A stretch of DNA of 64,000 nt. It comes from Parasphingopyxis lamellibrachiae. GTDB taxonomy: Bacteria > Pseudomonadota > Alphaproteobacteria > Sphingomonadales > Sphingomonadaceae. The stretch lies in NCBI RefSeq assembly GCF_003385775.1, contig NZ_QRDP01000004.1:1597763-1661762 (forward strand), written 5' to 3'. Within the stretch, counting starts at the first letter, position 1. Every line of letters begins with the position of its first letter. The translations under genes and the position numbers were made by a program. This document shows, one piece after another, positions 35,673 through 43,492 of this stretch. The notes beneath the pieces were generated by a model, which had not been told where the DNA came from, ran no database searches, and saw only the letters and a list, made by a program, of their open reading frames with translations.

Positions 35673-35684
35673 GAGGCAATTGGA

Positions 35685-36251
35685 TTAGGCGGCGCGCGCC
35701 AGATCGGGGGCCCAGCTGTTCGGCGCGAACGCAGCGTCGACATCGGTTTCCGCGATATGGTTGGTATAGTTGGACATCACCTTGAGCGCGGTTCCGAGAA
35801 TGACTTCGAGAACAGCCTGCTTCGTATAGCCAGCATCGAGAAATGCCCCGATATCGGCATCTTGCGGCCAGCCGCGCGTCTCGTTGATGACCGCAGCGAA
35901 GGTGCGCAGGGCTTCCAGCTTGGCGTCGGCAATCGGCGAGTTCGTGCGCAGGGCGTCGATCACATCGGTCGGAACGCCGGCACCCTGTGAAATGGTCGTG
36001 TGAGCGGCCATGCAATATGTGCAGCCGTTGAGCCGATTGTTGGTCATCAGGATAATCTGACGCTCGGTTTCGCTGAGGTCGGATTTATCGAAGATCCCGG
36101 CAAGCGTCATATAGCCTTCGAGAATTGCCGGAGCTTCAGCCATCGTGCCGAGCAGGTTGGGCACGAAGCCATAGGCTTTCCCGGCAGCTTCGAGCAGCGG
36201 CTTGGCAGCTTCGGGCGCGGTTTCGCCGCTATGGGTCGTGAATTCGGTCAT
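35685..36251 (-). CDS. AhpD-like carboxymuconolactone decarboxylase family protein
   Basis: 188 residues, all helical, with the alkylhydroperoxidase motif [17 protein letters not shown] (CxxC plus His, about 72-88), as in AhpD and YciW-like proteins. CMD-family proteins of this kind act as thiol peroxidases or disulfide reductases. A GGAGACGA site precedes the ATG, and the start overlaps the stop of the upstream secreted-protein gene (TAATG). The [15 protein letters not shown] block near 27-41 is typical of uncharacterised peroxidase-related members. Confidence 0.88.
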   Translation of the reverse strand: MTEFTTHSGETAPEAAKPLLEAAGKAYGFVPNLLGTMAEAPAILEGYMTLAGIFDKSDLSETERQIILMTNNRLNGCTYCMAAHTTISQGAGVPTDVIDALRTNSPIADAKLEALRTFAAVINETRGWPQDADIGAFLDAGYTKQAVLEVILGTALKVMSNYTNHIAETDVDAAFAPNSWAPDLARAA

Positions 36252-36724
36252 TATTCGTCTCCTTCAGGGTTAAGGTGGCGGCCGGGGAGGGTGCGGGCCC
36301 CGGCCGCCGGGGCGTCGATCGCAAGAGGGCATGCGATCGAAAAAGGTCGACATCCGCATGGCGACAAGGTCGCCATATTTCCCAAACGGGCATGGAGCGG
36401 TGTCGAGCAGGTGAAGTTCGAAGATTCAGGAGCGCGGCCGTAAAGACTGATGCCGCTCCCCGGGGAAAGACGATCCGTGCGGTTCCGGCCGAGCAGCGCG
36501 GGCGAGCGATGGTCGCCGAAATCGGGGCTATTGCCCGGTTCCGCGTCGAGATGGATCTTGAAATGGCCGGGTCCGTCCGGCGCGGTCGGTGCCGATGCAA
36601 GCGCGGCCGAGGCCAGCGACAGCGTCATGATCGTCGCAAGAAAAGTTATCATGAAGATCACAAGCGATGAGAGGAAATAGCGAAGGTCGCTCGTCCTGCG
36701 ATGATATTTGTAACCGGTACGCAT
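36251..36724 (-). CDS. Small exported protein, translationally coupled to the AhpD-like gene
   Basis: 157 codons from ATG at 36724, which has a strong AGGAGGA site. A long N-terminal region ends in a hydrophobic segment (FLSSLVIFMITFLATIMTLSLA) and a SAALASA cleavage-like site. The rest is Pro/Gly/Ser-rich with four Cys near 130-150 and no recognised domain. Its stop is fused to the next start, which supports real translation. The last third is encoded partly by a GC hairpin (36277-36308), so a frameshift or shorter functional form is possible. Confidence 0.55.
   Translation of the reverse strand: MRTGYKYHRRTSDLRYFLSSLVIFMITFLATIMTLSLASAALASAPTAPDGPGHFKIHLDAEPGNSPDFGDHRSPALLGRNRTDRLSPGSGISLYGRAPESSNFTCSTPLHARLGNMATLSPCGCRPFSIACPLAIDAPAAGARTLPGRHLNPEGDE
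36277..36308. repeat. Perfect 11-bp inverted repeat upstream of AhpD-like start
   Basis: GGCGGCCGGGG (36277-36287) pairs with CCCCGGCCGCC (36298-36308) around a 10-nt loop. It shares the GGCGGCCGGG arm with the hairpin at 35631-35672, one gene downstream. No T-tract follows on the minus strand, so it is not a classic terminator; it could affect mRNA stability or coupling. Confidence 0.65.
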
Positions 36725-36768
36725 GATGTCCTCCTGCCTGGCGGCGATCGGGCCCGACGACTCGGGTT

Positions 36769-36990
36769 AACCGATCTGTTAAGGTGATAGATAGAGACAT
36801 TAACTGATCGGTCAACCATATTTTTGATTTTTCTGGAATCTCTCTCGCCTGGAGCCCCCGATCGAGTTTATCTCCAGATAGAAACGGCATCATATATATT
36901 TGTTTTTATGTGTATTTTTCTATCAATTCTTGTTCGTCGAGACACCTTCTCCTTGAATCGCGCGAATGATTCTATATGTACCGATCAGTT
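36769..36990. promoter_or_regulatory. Three copies of a TetR-type operator in a divergent promoter region
   Basis: ACCGATCTGTT at 36770-36780, AACTGATCGGT at 36802-36812 and ACCGATCAGTT at 36980-36990 are the same near-palindromic motif (second and third are exact reverse complements). The first two lie 45-90 bp before the secreted-protein gene, and the third 26 bp before the TetR gene. The DNA between is A/T-rich. This is the expected pattern for autoregulation and control of the divergent operon. Confidence 0.7.
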
Positions 36991-37015
36991 CACTTTTTAC
37001 GTTGGAACCGGTGGT

Positions 37016-37603
37016 ATGAGTGCATCCAAGAGAGACGATCTGGTCCAGAACGCCCTGAAGGTTTTCTATCAGGGCGGGTTTCATGCAATCGGCATGGACC
37101 GGCTAGCCAGGGAAACCGGCGTTTCGAAAACCGCCATCTACAAACACTTCCGTACGAAGGAGGAACTGATCCTCGCGACACTGCGGCTGCGCGACGAACA
37201 GTTTCGTAACTGGCTGCGGCGACGAATGGAGGCGCTGGCGGCCGAGCCCAGGGACCAGCTTCTCGCGATATTCGATGCGCTGGCCGAATGGATCGAAGAG
37301 CCGAGCTTTCGAAGCTGCATGTTCGTGAAGGCGTCGGCGGAGTACCAGGAAAAAGGCCACCCGATTCACGCAACGGCTGCGGAGCATAAAAGGCTGTTGG
37401 CGGTCCACTTCACTGAGATCGCGCAAAAAGCCGGAGCGACCGAACCGGCAAAGCTCGCGCAGCAATTGCTGATCATCAAAGAGGGCGTGATCGTTCTCGC
37501 CCATCTCAATCAGGGGAACGATGTGGCCGCCAACGCCAAAACCCTCGCGCAAATCGTTATCGACGAAGCACTTCCCGAAGGAGCGGATCGGACCGAGCAA
37601 TAG
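37016..37603 (+). CDS. TetR/AcrR family transcriptional regulator
   Basis: 195 residues. The helix-turn-helix region spans about 10-50 (VQNALKVFYQGGFHAIGMDR, then TGVSKTAIYKHFRTKEELI), with a C-terminal domain carrying SFRSCMFVKASAEYQEKGHP as in regulators of the YcdC/BetI-like group. ATG at 37016 is chosen since the A/T-rich sequence upstream holds an operator; the open frame to 36824 is not coding-like. It probably represses the leftward operon (exported protein, AhpD-like, DUF1348) and itself. The inducer may be an oxidant or electrophile, judged only from the AhpD-like target. Confidence 0.92.
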   Translation: MSASKRDDLVQNALKVFYQGGFHAIGMDRLARETGVSKTAIYKHFRTKEELILATLRLRDEQFRNWLRRRMEALAAEPRDQLLAIFDALAEWIEEPSFRSCMFVKASAEYQEKGHPIHATAAEHKRLLAVHFTEIAQKAGATEPAKLAQQLLIIKEGVIVLAHLNQGNDVAANAKTLAQIVIDEALPEGADRTEQ

Positions 37604-37663
37604 GGCCGACAAGAATGAAGCGGCCGATCAACAAGGCACCTGGGCCTGTCTGTAATGGCGCAC

Positions 37664-37696
37664 AAAAAGGGCCGGGCAGTTTCCCGCCCGGCCCTT
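37664..37696 (-). terminator. Intrinsic terminator of pstS
   Basis: On the minus strand a perfect 9-bp stem (GGGCCGGGC/GCCCGGCCC at 37669-37677 and 37686-37694) is followed by TTTTTG. It lies 22 bp after the pstS stop and implies that pstS is transcribed alone, without pstCAB. Confidence 0.85.
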
Positions 37697-37717
37697 CATG
37701 GAAAATGATTGTTTTTC

Positions 37718-38764
37718 CTAGCTTTCGAAGTCGGCCGCAGTCAGCGCCGTCATCGCTTCGGCGCTGGCCGCGTTGGTTGCGCGCACATCGTCCGGATTGG
37801 CGATCATGCCTTCTTCGACCAGATAGCCGTCGGGGCCCCATGCGGACACATATTCAGCCACAAATTCGCGGAGGCCGCGGATCGCCTGCAGATGGTTGCC
37901 CTTGATATAGACGAACAGCGGCCGCGCGCCCGGATATTCGAAGCTCGCGATGCTGTCATAGGTCGGGGCGACGCCATCGATCGACACGCCGACGACCTGG
38001 CCCTCATTCTGTTCGAGGAAGCTATAGCCGAGAAGCCCGAGATAGCCGGGGTTCTGGGCGACGCGCTGGATGATCAGATTGTCGTTCTCGCCCGCCTCGA
38101 TAAAGGCCTGGTCTTCGCGGATCGCGGTGCAGACCCGGTCCTTGCGGTCTTCATCTTCCTCCTCGAGCGCGGCCATGGCGGGGTTGGCTTCGCAACCGGC
38201 TTCCATGATCAGCTCGATAAAGGCATCGCGCGTGCCGCTCGTCGTCGGCGGACCATAGACGCGGATGGGGGTGTCGGGCAGCGAGGGATCGATATCCGAC
38301 CAGGTCTCGGCCGTCTGCTCTTCGCCATAAGGTTCAGCCGCCAGCGCTTCGTAGATCTGCGCGCGGGTCAGTTCCATTCCCGGGCCTTCCGGCGATTCCA
38401 CAACGGCAAGTCCGTCGATACCAACCTGCAGCTCGATGATCTGGTCGACGCCATTTTCCTGGCATGTCGCGAATTCGCTGTCCTTCATCCGGCGCGAGGC
38501 ATTGGCGACATCGGGATGCTCGTCACCGACACCGGCGCAGAACAGCTCCATTCCGCCGCCCGTGCCCGTCGATTCTACAACCGGAGAGCCGAATTGCGGA
38601 TTGTTGCGGGCAAAATTCTCGGCCACTGCACGGGTAAAGGGGTAAACGGTCGAGCTGCCGACAACCGTGATAGCGCTTGCGCCGCTATCATTGCCTCCGC
38701 CGCCACAACCAGCCAGGGTCAGCGCCATAGCCGTCATCAGTCCTGAAATAAGGGGAGCGCGCAC
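37718..38764 (-). CDS. pstS: Phosphate ABC transporter substrate-binding lipoprotein PstS
   Basis: The periplasmic phosphate-binding subunit of Pst. A lipoprotein signal (LISGLMTAMALTLAGCGGGG, lipobox LAGC) is followed by the PstS signature ITVVGSSTVYPFTRAVAENF, then ESTGTGGGMELF and TTSGTRDAF, which contact phosphate. At about 348 residues it is a normal length. GTG at 38764 is preferred because GGAGGA lies 4 bp upstream; an in-frame ATG at 38776 overlaps that site and has none of its own. A Pho box lies 78 bp upstream and a terminator directly after. No pstC, pstA or pstB is in the window. Confidence 0.93.
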   Translation of the reverse strand: MRAPLISGLMTAMALTLAGCGGGGNDSGASAITVVGSSTVYPFTRAVAENFARNNPQFGSPVVESTGTGGGMELFCAGVGDEHPDVANASRRMKDSEFATCQENGVDQIIELQVGIDGLAVVESPEGPGMELTRAQIYEALAAEPYGEEQTAETWSDIDPSLPDTPIRVYGPPTTSGTRDAFIELIMEAGCEANPAMAALEEEDEDRKDRVCTAIREDQAFIEAGENDNLIIQRVAQNPGYLGLLGYSFLEQNEGQVVGVSIDGVAPTYDSIASFEYPGARPLFVYIKGNHLQAIRGLREFVAEYVSAWGPDGYLVEEGMIANPDDVRATNAASAEAMTALTAADFES

Positions 38765-38841
38765 ATTGTCCTCCATGTTTGATGTGCAAAAAGGGGCACA
38801 CCCAGCCGGGCCACCCTTGAACCGCCTAATGCGACATCTAT

Positions 38842-38859
38842 GTGACACTGGAGTTACAA
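38842..38859 (-). promoter_or_regulatory. Pho box upstream of pstS
   Basis: On the minus strand TTGTAACTCCAGTGTCAC has TTGTAAC and GTGTCAC 11 bp apart, a good match to the PhoB tandem site. It is the best placed of the three boxes: the space to the start fits a promoter with -10 about 10 bp downstream. Confidence 0.8.
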
Positions 38860-38946
38860 AGACGGCGATGATTTGCGCATCCAAAAGCGGCAAACCGACA
38901 TGCGCATTTGCTTCCCGCTCCCCTGGAAATCGACTAGAACATCCCG

Positions 38947-40041
38947 ATGGCGCTTGAAGACCTTACCTCCAAACCGTTCTTCGTCGACAAGAACCGGGCA
39001 TTCTGGGTGCTCCAGTCGGTTGGCTGGTCCGGCTATTTCATCCTGCGCGCGCTGGGCGGGATCGCCAACAATATGGGGCCGCTGTTCATTTTACCGACGG
39101 CGATCGCTACGGCGACCGGTTATTGCCTGACCCTGATCATGGCGGTCATCTTCCGCCAGCTTATAACCCGTCAGCCGCGCGTTACCTGGGGTGGATCGGT
39201 CACGGTCGTGCTGATCGCCTCGGCCATTTTCTCCTTCATCGAGGTGTGGGCTTTCACCGCTTTTTACCGCGGCGGCGAAATGCCTTCGGGATTGCAGTTT
39301 TTCGGAGCCATCCTGCTCGACTTCACCCTGCTCGTCGCCTGGTCGGGCCTCTATTACGGGATCAACTTCTACATCCTGATCGAAGAACAGAATGACCAGC
39401 TTCTGCGACTCGAAACGCAAAGCTCTAACGCGCAGCTCGCCATGCTTCGCTACCAGCTCAATCCGCACTTCCTGTTCAATACGCTGAACTCGATATCGAC
39501 CCTGGTGCTGCTGAAACAGACGGAGCGCGCCAATGCGATGCTCTCGCGCCTCTCCTCCTTCCTGCGCTATACGCTGGCCAATGAGCCGACCGCGCGGGTG
39601 CCGCTGGCGCAGGAGGTGGAAACGCTGAAACTCTATCTCGAGATAGAAAGGATGCGGTTCGAGGAGCGGCTGCGCCCGACCTTCGATATCGATCCCAGGG
39701 TTACCCGGGCCCGCCTGCCCTCATTGCTGCTGCAACCGCTCGTCGAAAATGCTATCAAATATGCGGTAACGCCGCAGGAGGAAGGCGCCGAAATCCGCAT
39801 TTCGGCGCAACAGGTCGGAAATCGCGTGCAGATCGCCGTGTCCGACACGGGACCGGGCTTGCAAGAGAAAGCCATAGCGCGCCAGAGTTCGACGGGCGTT
39901 GGGCTTGCCAATATCCGGGACCGGCTGGTTCAGGCTTTTGGCGAAGAACAACGATTTGACATTGAAACGAACGAAGATGGCGGTTTTCGCGTCCTCATCG
40001 AAATACCGCTCCAGTTCGACCAGGCAAAGGAAGCCGCATGA
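38947..40041 (+). CDS. LytS/YehU-type sensor histidine kinase
   Basis: 364 residues. Four membrane segments occupy about residues 25-150 (for example YFILRALGGIANNMGPLFIL and TVVLIASAIFSFIEVWAFTA). The His_kinase domain (PF06580 type) follows, with the phospho-acceptor in RYQLNPHFLFNTLNSIS, the N box LLLQPLVENAIKYAV and the G box DTGPGL...GVGLANIRDRL. There is no separate sensor domain, so the signal is probably perceived in or near the membrane. It overlaps the LytTR regulator by ATGA, giving a tight two-component operon. Confidence 0.93.
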   Translation: MALEDLTSKPFFVDKNRAFWVLQSVGWSGYFILRALGGIANNMGPLFILPTAIATATGYCLTLIMAVIFRQLITRQPRVTWGGSVTVVLIASAIFSFIEVWAFTAFYRGGEMPSGLQFFGAILLDFTLLVAWSGLYYGINFYILIEEQNDQLLRLETQSSNAQLAMLRYQLNPHFLFNTLNSISTLVLLKQTERANAMLSRLSSFLRYTLANEPTARVPLAQEVETLKLYLEIERMRFEERLRPTFDIDPRVTRARLPSLLLQPLVENAIKYAVTPQEEGAEIRISAQQVGNRVQIAVSDTGPGLQEKAIARQSSTGVGLANIRDRLVQAFGEEQRFDIETNEDGGFRVLIEIPLQFDQAKEAA

Positions 40042-40838
40042 CCATCCGCGCAATTATCGTCGACGACGAGCCGCTCGCCATTCAGGGGCTCCAGCTGCGC
40101 CTCGAACCGCATGACGATGTCGAGATTGTCGACACCTGCACCAACGGCCGCGAAGCCATCCGCTCGGTCAAGACGCATAAGCCAGACCTCGTGTTTCTCG
40201 ACATCCAGATGCCGGGGTTCGACGGTTTTTCCGTCGTCCAGGGGCTGATGGATATCGAGCCGCCGCTGTTCGTGTTCGTCACCGCCTATTCCGATCATGC
40301 GATCCGTGCCTTCGAGGCGCAGGCGGTCGACTATCTGATGAAACCGGTGGAGGACGACCGGCTGGCCGATACGCTGGCCCGGGTCCGCGAGAGGCTGGCG
40401 GAAAAGAACAGCAGCGAGGAAATCACCCGGCTGCGCGAAGTGCTGTCCGAAGTCGCGCCCGATGCGGCCGAGGATCTTGCCGCCGAAGGCGAGGCCCCCT
40501 CGGCCAGCCGCTATGAGAAGCTGATCAATGTGAAGGATCGCGGGCAGATCTTCCGCGTCGATGTCGACAGCATCGAACGGATCGATGCGGCCGGCGACTA
40601 TATGTGCATCTATACCGGCGACAACACGCTGATCCTGCGCGAAACGATGAAGGACCTGGAAAAGCGCCTCGACCCGCGCACCTTCCAGCGCGTCCACCGC
40701 TCGACGATCGTCAATCTCGATCTCGTCCGTCAGGTGAAGCCGCATACGAACGGCGAATGTTTCCTGGTGCTGGATTCAGGCGCGCAGGTGAAGGTCTCGC
40801 GCTCCTACCGCGATGTCGTGGCGCGGTTCGTGCATTAG
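40038..40838 (+). CDS. LytTR-family response regulator
   Basis: 266 residues. The receiver domain has acidic Asp9-Asp10-Glu11, phosphoacceptor Asp55 in LVFLDIQMPG, Thr in FVTAYS and Lys in YLMKPVED. After an acidic linker the LytTR DNA-binding domain runs from about 165 (LINVKDRGQIFRVDVDSIER to FQRVHRSTIVNLDLV and VKVSRSYRDVV). It binds DNA by beta-strands, not a helix-turn-helix. It is partner of the kinase just upstream; target genes are not evident. No LytTR direct repeat was recognised nearby. Confidence 0.94.
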   Translation: MTIRAIIVDDEPLAIQGLQLRLEPHDDVEIVDTCTNGREAIRSVKTHKPDLVFLDIQMPGFDGFSVVQGLMDIEPPLFVFVTAYSDHAIRAFEAQAVDYLMKPVEDDRLADTLARVRERLAEKNSSEEITRLREVLSEVAPDAAEDLAAEGEAPSASRYEKLINVKDRGQIFRVDVDSIERIDAAGDYMCIYTGDNTLILRETMKDLEKRLDPRTFQRVHRSTIVNLDLVRQVKPHTNGECFLVLDSGAQVKVSRSYRDVVARFVH

Positions 40839-40929
40839 GGTTGGAGGCTGCTTCCGACCCGGTAGCGGACAGTGCGTGATGGCGGAGCGACAGATGTCCG
40901 CCCATCCCTCCTTGCCGACGCGTTGGTTG

Positions 40930-42378
40930 CTAGTAGCACTCGGGAAAAATTGACTCTACATCCGACAATTCATAGCCGATTTCGGTGAGCTGCAAAGTGT
41001 CCCCGGTCCCGTCACCGCGCGCGTTGGTCTCGCTTGTTACCGCTGTCATGGAGTCGGTATCGATCTCGATCCGATGCGGCGGTCCGAAACCGCCGGCCAT
41101 GGATACCAGTGTCAGCGTAGTCGGGCTTCTCGCCCACTCAAAATAGGCGACCTGATGGTCCCGGTCGGGGAAGACTCTGATCCAGTTGAGCGGACACCCG
41201 GTTCTGACGAACTGACCGCCATCATAATCTATGGTTTCCATATCAATCGCGATCAGCGGCGTTTGATCGATTGCCTCCGTCTGATCCGGATCGGCCATGA
41301 TCCAATATTGGTTGTTTATTATCCCGGCCCCGTCGGCGATCCGGATGGATCGATCCGCCAGCGCGATGACGGCCGTCAGATCATATTCGTCATTGTGCAG
41401 GATTAGCGTGTCGGCCCCGCTATCTACGATGTCATACTCAACGAACTGGAGCCCGTTTTGTCCTTCACCCGCCCATTCAAGCCCCCAAAGGCCATTGGCC
41501 CGCACATAAAAGGATCCAGCACGAAAATCGACAGAATCTAACGGAAACTCACCCTCATCGTCCACGACTGTCGGAAGGGAAGCGGGTGTGAGCGAAGGCG
41601 CGCAATCACCAGCTTGCATGGGAATTCTGTCCGCTGAGACTCCGGTCAGTCTGATTTCTTCATAAGGATTGGGTTCAGATTGCCGTCGCACGATGGTCAT
41701 GAGCATGCGGCTCGGATAAATCGTAATCAGGACATCATTGATCTCATCGAAAATTTGATGGGCTTCATCGGACACTTGCCACACGCGGAAGATGTCGCAC
41801 CGTCCATCATTATTGCGTCTTACCCACCGGCCGGTTGAAACATTTCGCAATTGCCCGCCTTCGAAATCGATGGTTTCAATATACCACCCATCTGGTCGCG
41901 TAGGCCTTTCATAGTCGCGTTCGGCGGTTTCAATCGAGGTGAGCAGAAATCGTTCCTGTTGCGCGGATTCGCTCGGATCGGGTTGACTGGAAATGAAAAC
42001 CGCTTCCATCTGAAAAGCGAAAGTTGCGCTAACCAGGCGCTCCGGATCGTGCAGGAAGGCGTGATTGGGCGCGGTCCTGATTACATCATAGGCGAATGTC
42101 TCGCCGGTATCGGTTGTTTGAGTCCAGCCGGAGGACGATTCTTCGAACGTGCCGCCTTCGTAGCGCACGGTGGTCACCAACTCGGGCGATACGTTCAAAT
42201 CATAGCCTGGCATGCGGGGCGGCTCGGGTAGAGCCTGTGGATTTTCGTCCTGGCTCAACTCTGTTTGGGTGGCCGTCTGCGCCTGGGAGGGCATTGTCCC
42301 CACACCCAGTAGGGCCGAGATTACCAGCAGAAATCCTCTTTGCCCCCTGCACGCTTGGTTGATCGTCGTGATTTTCAT
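40930..42378 (-). CDS. Exported protein with four internal repeats, unknown function
   Basis: 482 residues. A signal peptide (FLLVISALLGVGTMPSQAQ) ends near 34. Four similar blocks begin near 69 (TTVRYEGGTFEESSSGWTQ), 168 (ETIDFEGGQLRNVSTGRWV), 281 (DSVDFRAGSFYVRANGLWGL) and 381 (ETIDYDGGQFVRTGCPLNWI), spaced 99-113 residues. Each starts with a beta-strand, a Gly and a Trp, and proceeds to an LTLV/LITI-type strand about 55 residues later. The protein is therefore probably four tandem beta-rich modules in the periplasm or on the surface. No family is recognised. A purine run (GGGGGGGGAG) lies before the ATG. Converges on the response regulator gene. Confidence 0.75.
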   Translation of the reverse strand: MKITTINQACRGQRGFLLVISALLGVGTMPSQAQTATQTELSQDENPQALPEPPRMPGYDLNVSPELVTTVRYEGGTFEESSSGWTQTTDTGETFAYDVIRTAPNHAFLHDPERLVSATFAFQMEAVFISSQPDPSESAQQERFLLTSIETAERDYERPTRPDGWYIETIDFEGGQLRNVSTGRWVRRNNDGRCDIFRVWQVSDEAHQIFDEINDVLITIYPSRMLMTIVRRQSEPNPYEEIRLTGVSADRIPMQAGDCAPSLTPASLPTVVDDEGEFPLDSVDFRAGSFYVRANGLWGLEWAGEGQNGLQFVEYDIVDSGADTLILHNDEYDLTAVIALADRSIRIADGAGIINNQYWIMADPDQTEAIDQTPLIAIDMETIDYDGGQFVRTGCPLNWIRVFPDRDHQVAYFEWARSPTTLTLVSMAGGFGPPHRIEIDTDSMTAVTSETNARGDGTGDTLQLTEIGYELSDVESIFPECY

Positions 42379-42705
42379 ACCGCTCCCCCCCCGGAAAGCA
42401 CCGCTAGAGCAGTCCAGAACTCATAACACCAGAACTGATTCAGACCGGTCGGCGGAGAACGTCGCGTATTGGGTAAATCCCGGCGCGCCCAAAAATGAGA
42501 TCCAACTGTCATGTTCAGCTCCGGCCCGGGAACGGACACTCCGGCAGACTGTGCGCCACCATCAGTTTCCTACCCATCATGGACAGTCCGACTGCGCGTA
42601 CTGCCCCCGATCGGAGGCTTCGGCGCCGCGCCTTGCCTTCACCGCAAGAAACGGGGGGACGCGCCCGGCCTGAGCCGCTAGAACAGAGCACAGGGAGACT
42701 CATCC
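42379..42705. other. Divergent intergenic region without recognised features
   Basis: 327 bp between the four-repeat protein and the PEP mutase-like gene. It should contain both promoters. No gene, repeat or clear operator was recognised. A GGGAGA site for the rightward gene ends it. Confidence 0.5.
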
Positions 42706-43479
42706 ATGACCGACCAGCAAGACCGCGCCCGCACCTTCCACGCCCTGCATGTTCCGGGCGATCCCCTGATCCTGTTCAATATCTGGGATGCGGGCAGCGC
42801 GCTGGCGGTGGCCAAGGCGGGCGCGAAGGCGCTGGCGACAGGGAGCGCGTCGGTCGCCGGGGCGCGCGGCTATAGCGATGCGGAGTCGCTGCCGATGCAG
42901 CAGGCTCTGACCAACGCAGAGCGGATCGTCGAGGCGGTGGACCTGCCGCTGACGGTGGATTTCGAGGGCGGTTATGCGGTGGAGCCCGTGCTTGTCGCGG
43001 TCCATGCCAACGCGATCATCGAAACCGGTGCTATCGGCATCAATTTCGAGGATCAGGTGATCGGCGGCAAAGGCCTTCATCCCGTCGAACTTCAAGCCGA
43101 ACGCATTGCCGCAATCCACACCGTGGCGGAGAGTGCGGGCGTGGATTTCTTCATCAATGCGCGCACCGATATGTGGCTGGGTGCCGGCCGCTCAACCGTC
43201 GCCGAAGACCAGCGCTTCGATGAAGCGGTTACCCGCGCCAAGGCCTATGCCGATGCCGGGGCCAGCGGCTTTTTCGCGCCCGGGCTGACCGATGAGAGCG
43301 AGATCGCCGCGCTGTGCGAAGCCTGTCCGCTGCCCGTCAATGCGATGATGTTCGACGCCATGCCGGACCATAAGCGGCTCGGCGAGCTGGGCGTCGCCCG
43401 GATCAGCCACGGCCCGGGCCCCTGGCGCGACGCGATGAGCGCGCTGACGGAAGCGGCGAAGCCCCTCTATTCAGGCTGA
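42706..43479 (+). CDS. Isocitrate lyase/phosphoenolpyruvate mutase family protein
   Basis: 257 residues with the ICL/PEPM barrel: LILFNIWDAGSA near 22, VDFEGGYAVEP (Mg-binding) near 86, IGINFEDQV near 110, and NARTDMWLG near 155. The catalytic KKCGH loop of isocitrate lyase is absent. The protein therefore belongs to the shorter group with oxaloacetate/oxalacetyl hydrolase or carboxyvinyl-type activity, usually annotated as PEP mutase-like. A GGGAGACTC site precedes the ATG. It stands alone. Confidence 0.87.
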   Translation: MTDQQDRARTFHALHVPGDPLILFNIWDAGSALAVAKAGAKALATGSASVAGARGYSDAESLPMQQALTNAERIVEAVDLPLTVDFEGGYAVEPVLVAVHANAIIETGAIGINFEDQVIGGKGLHPVELQAERIAAIHTVAESAGVDFFINARTDMWLGAGRSTVAEDQRFDEAVTRAKAYADAGASGFFAPGLTDESEIAALCEACPLPVNAMMFDAMPDHKRLGELGVARISHGPGPWRDAMSALTEAAKPLYSG

Positions 43480-43492
43480 GATTTTCGGCACT

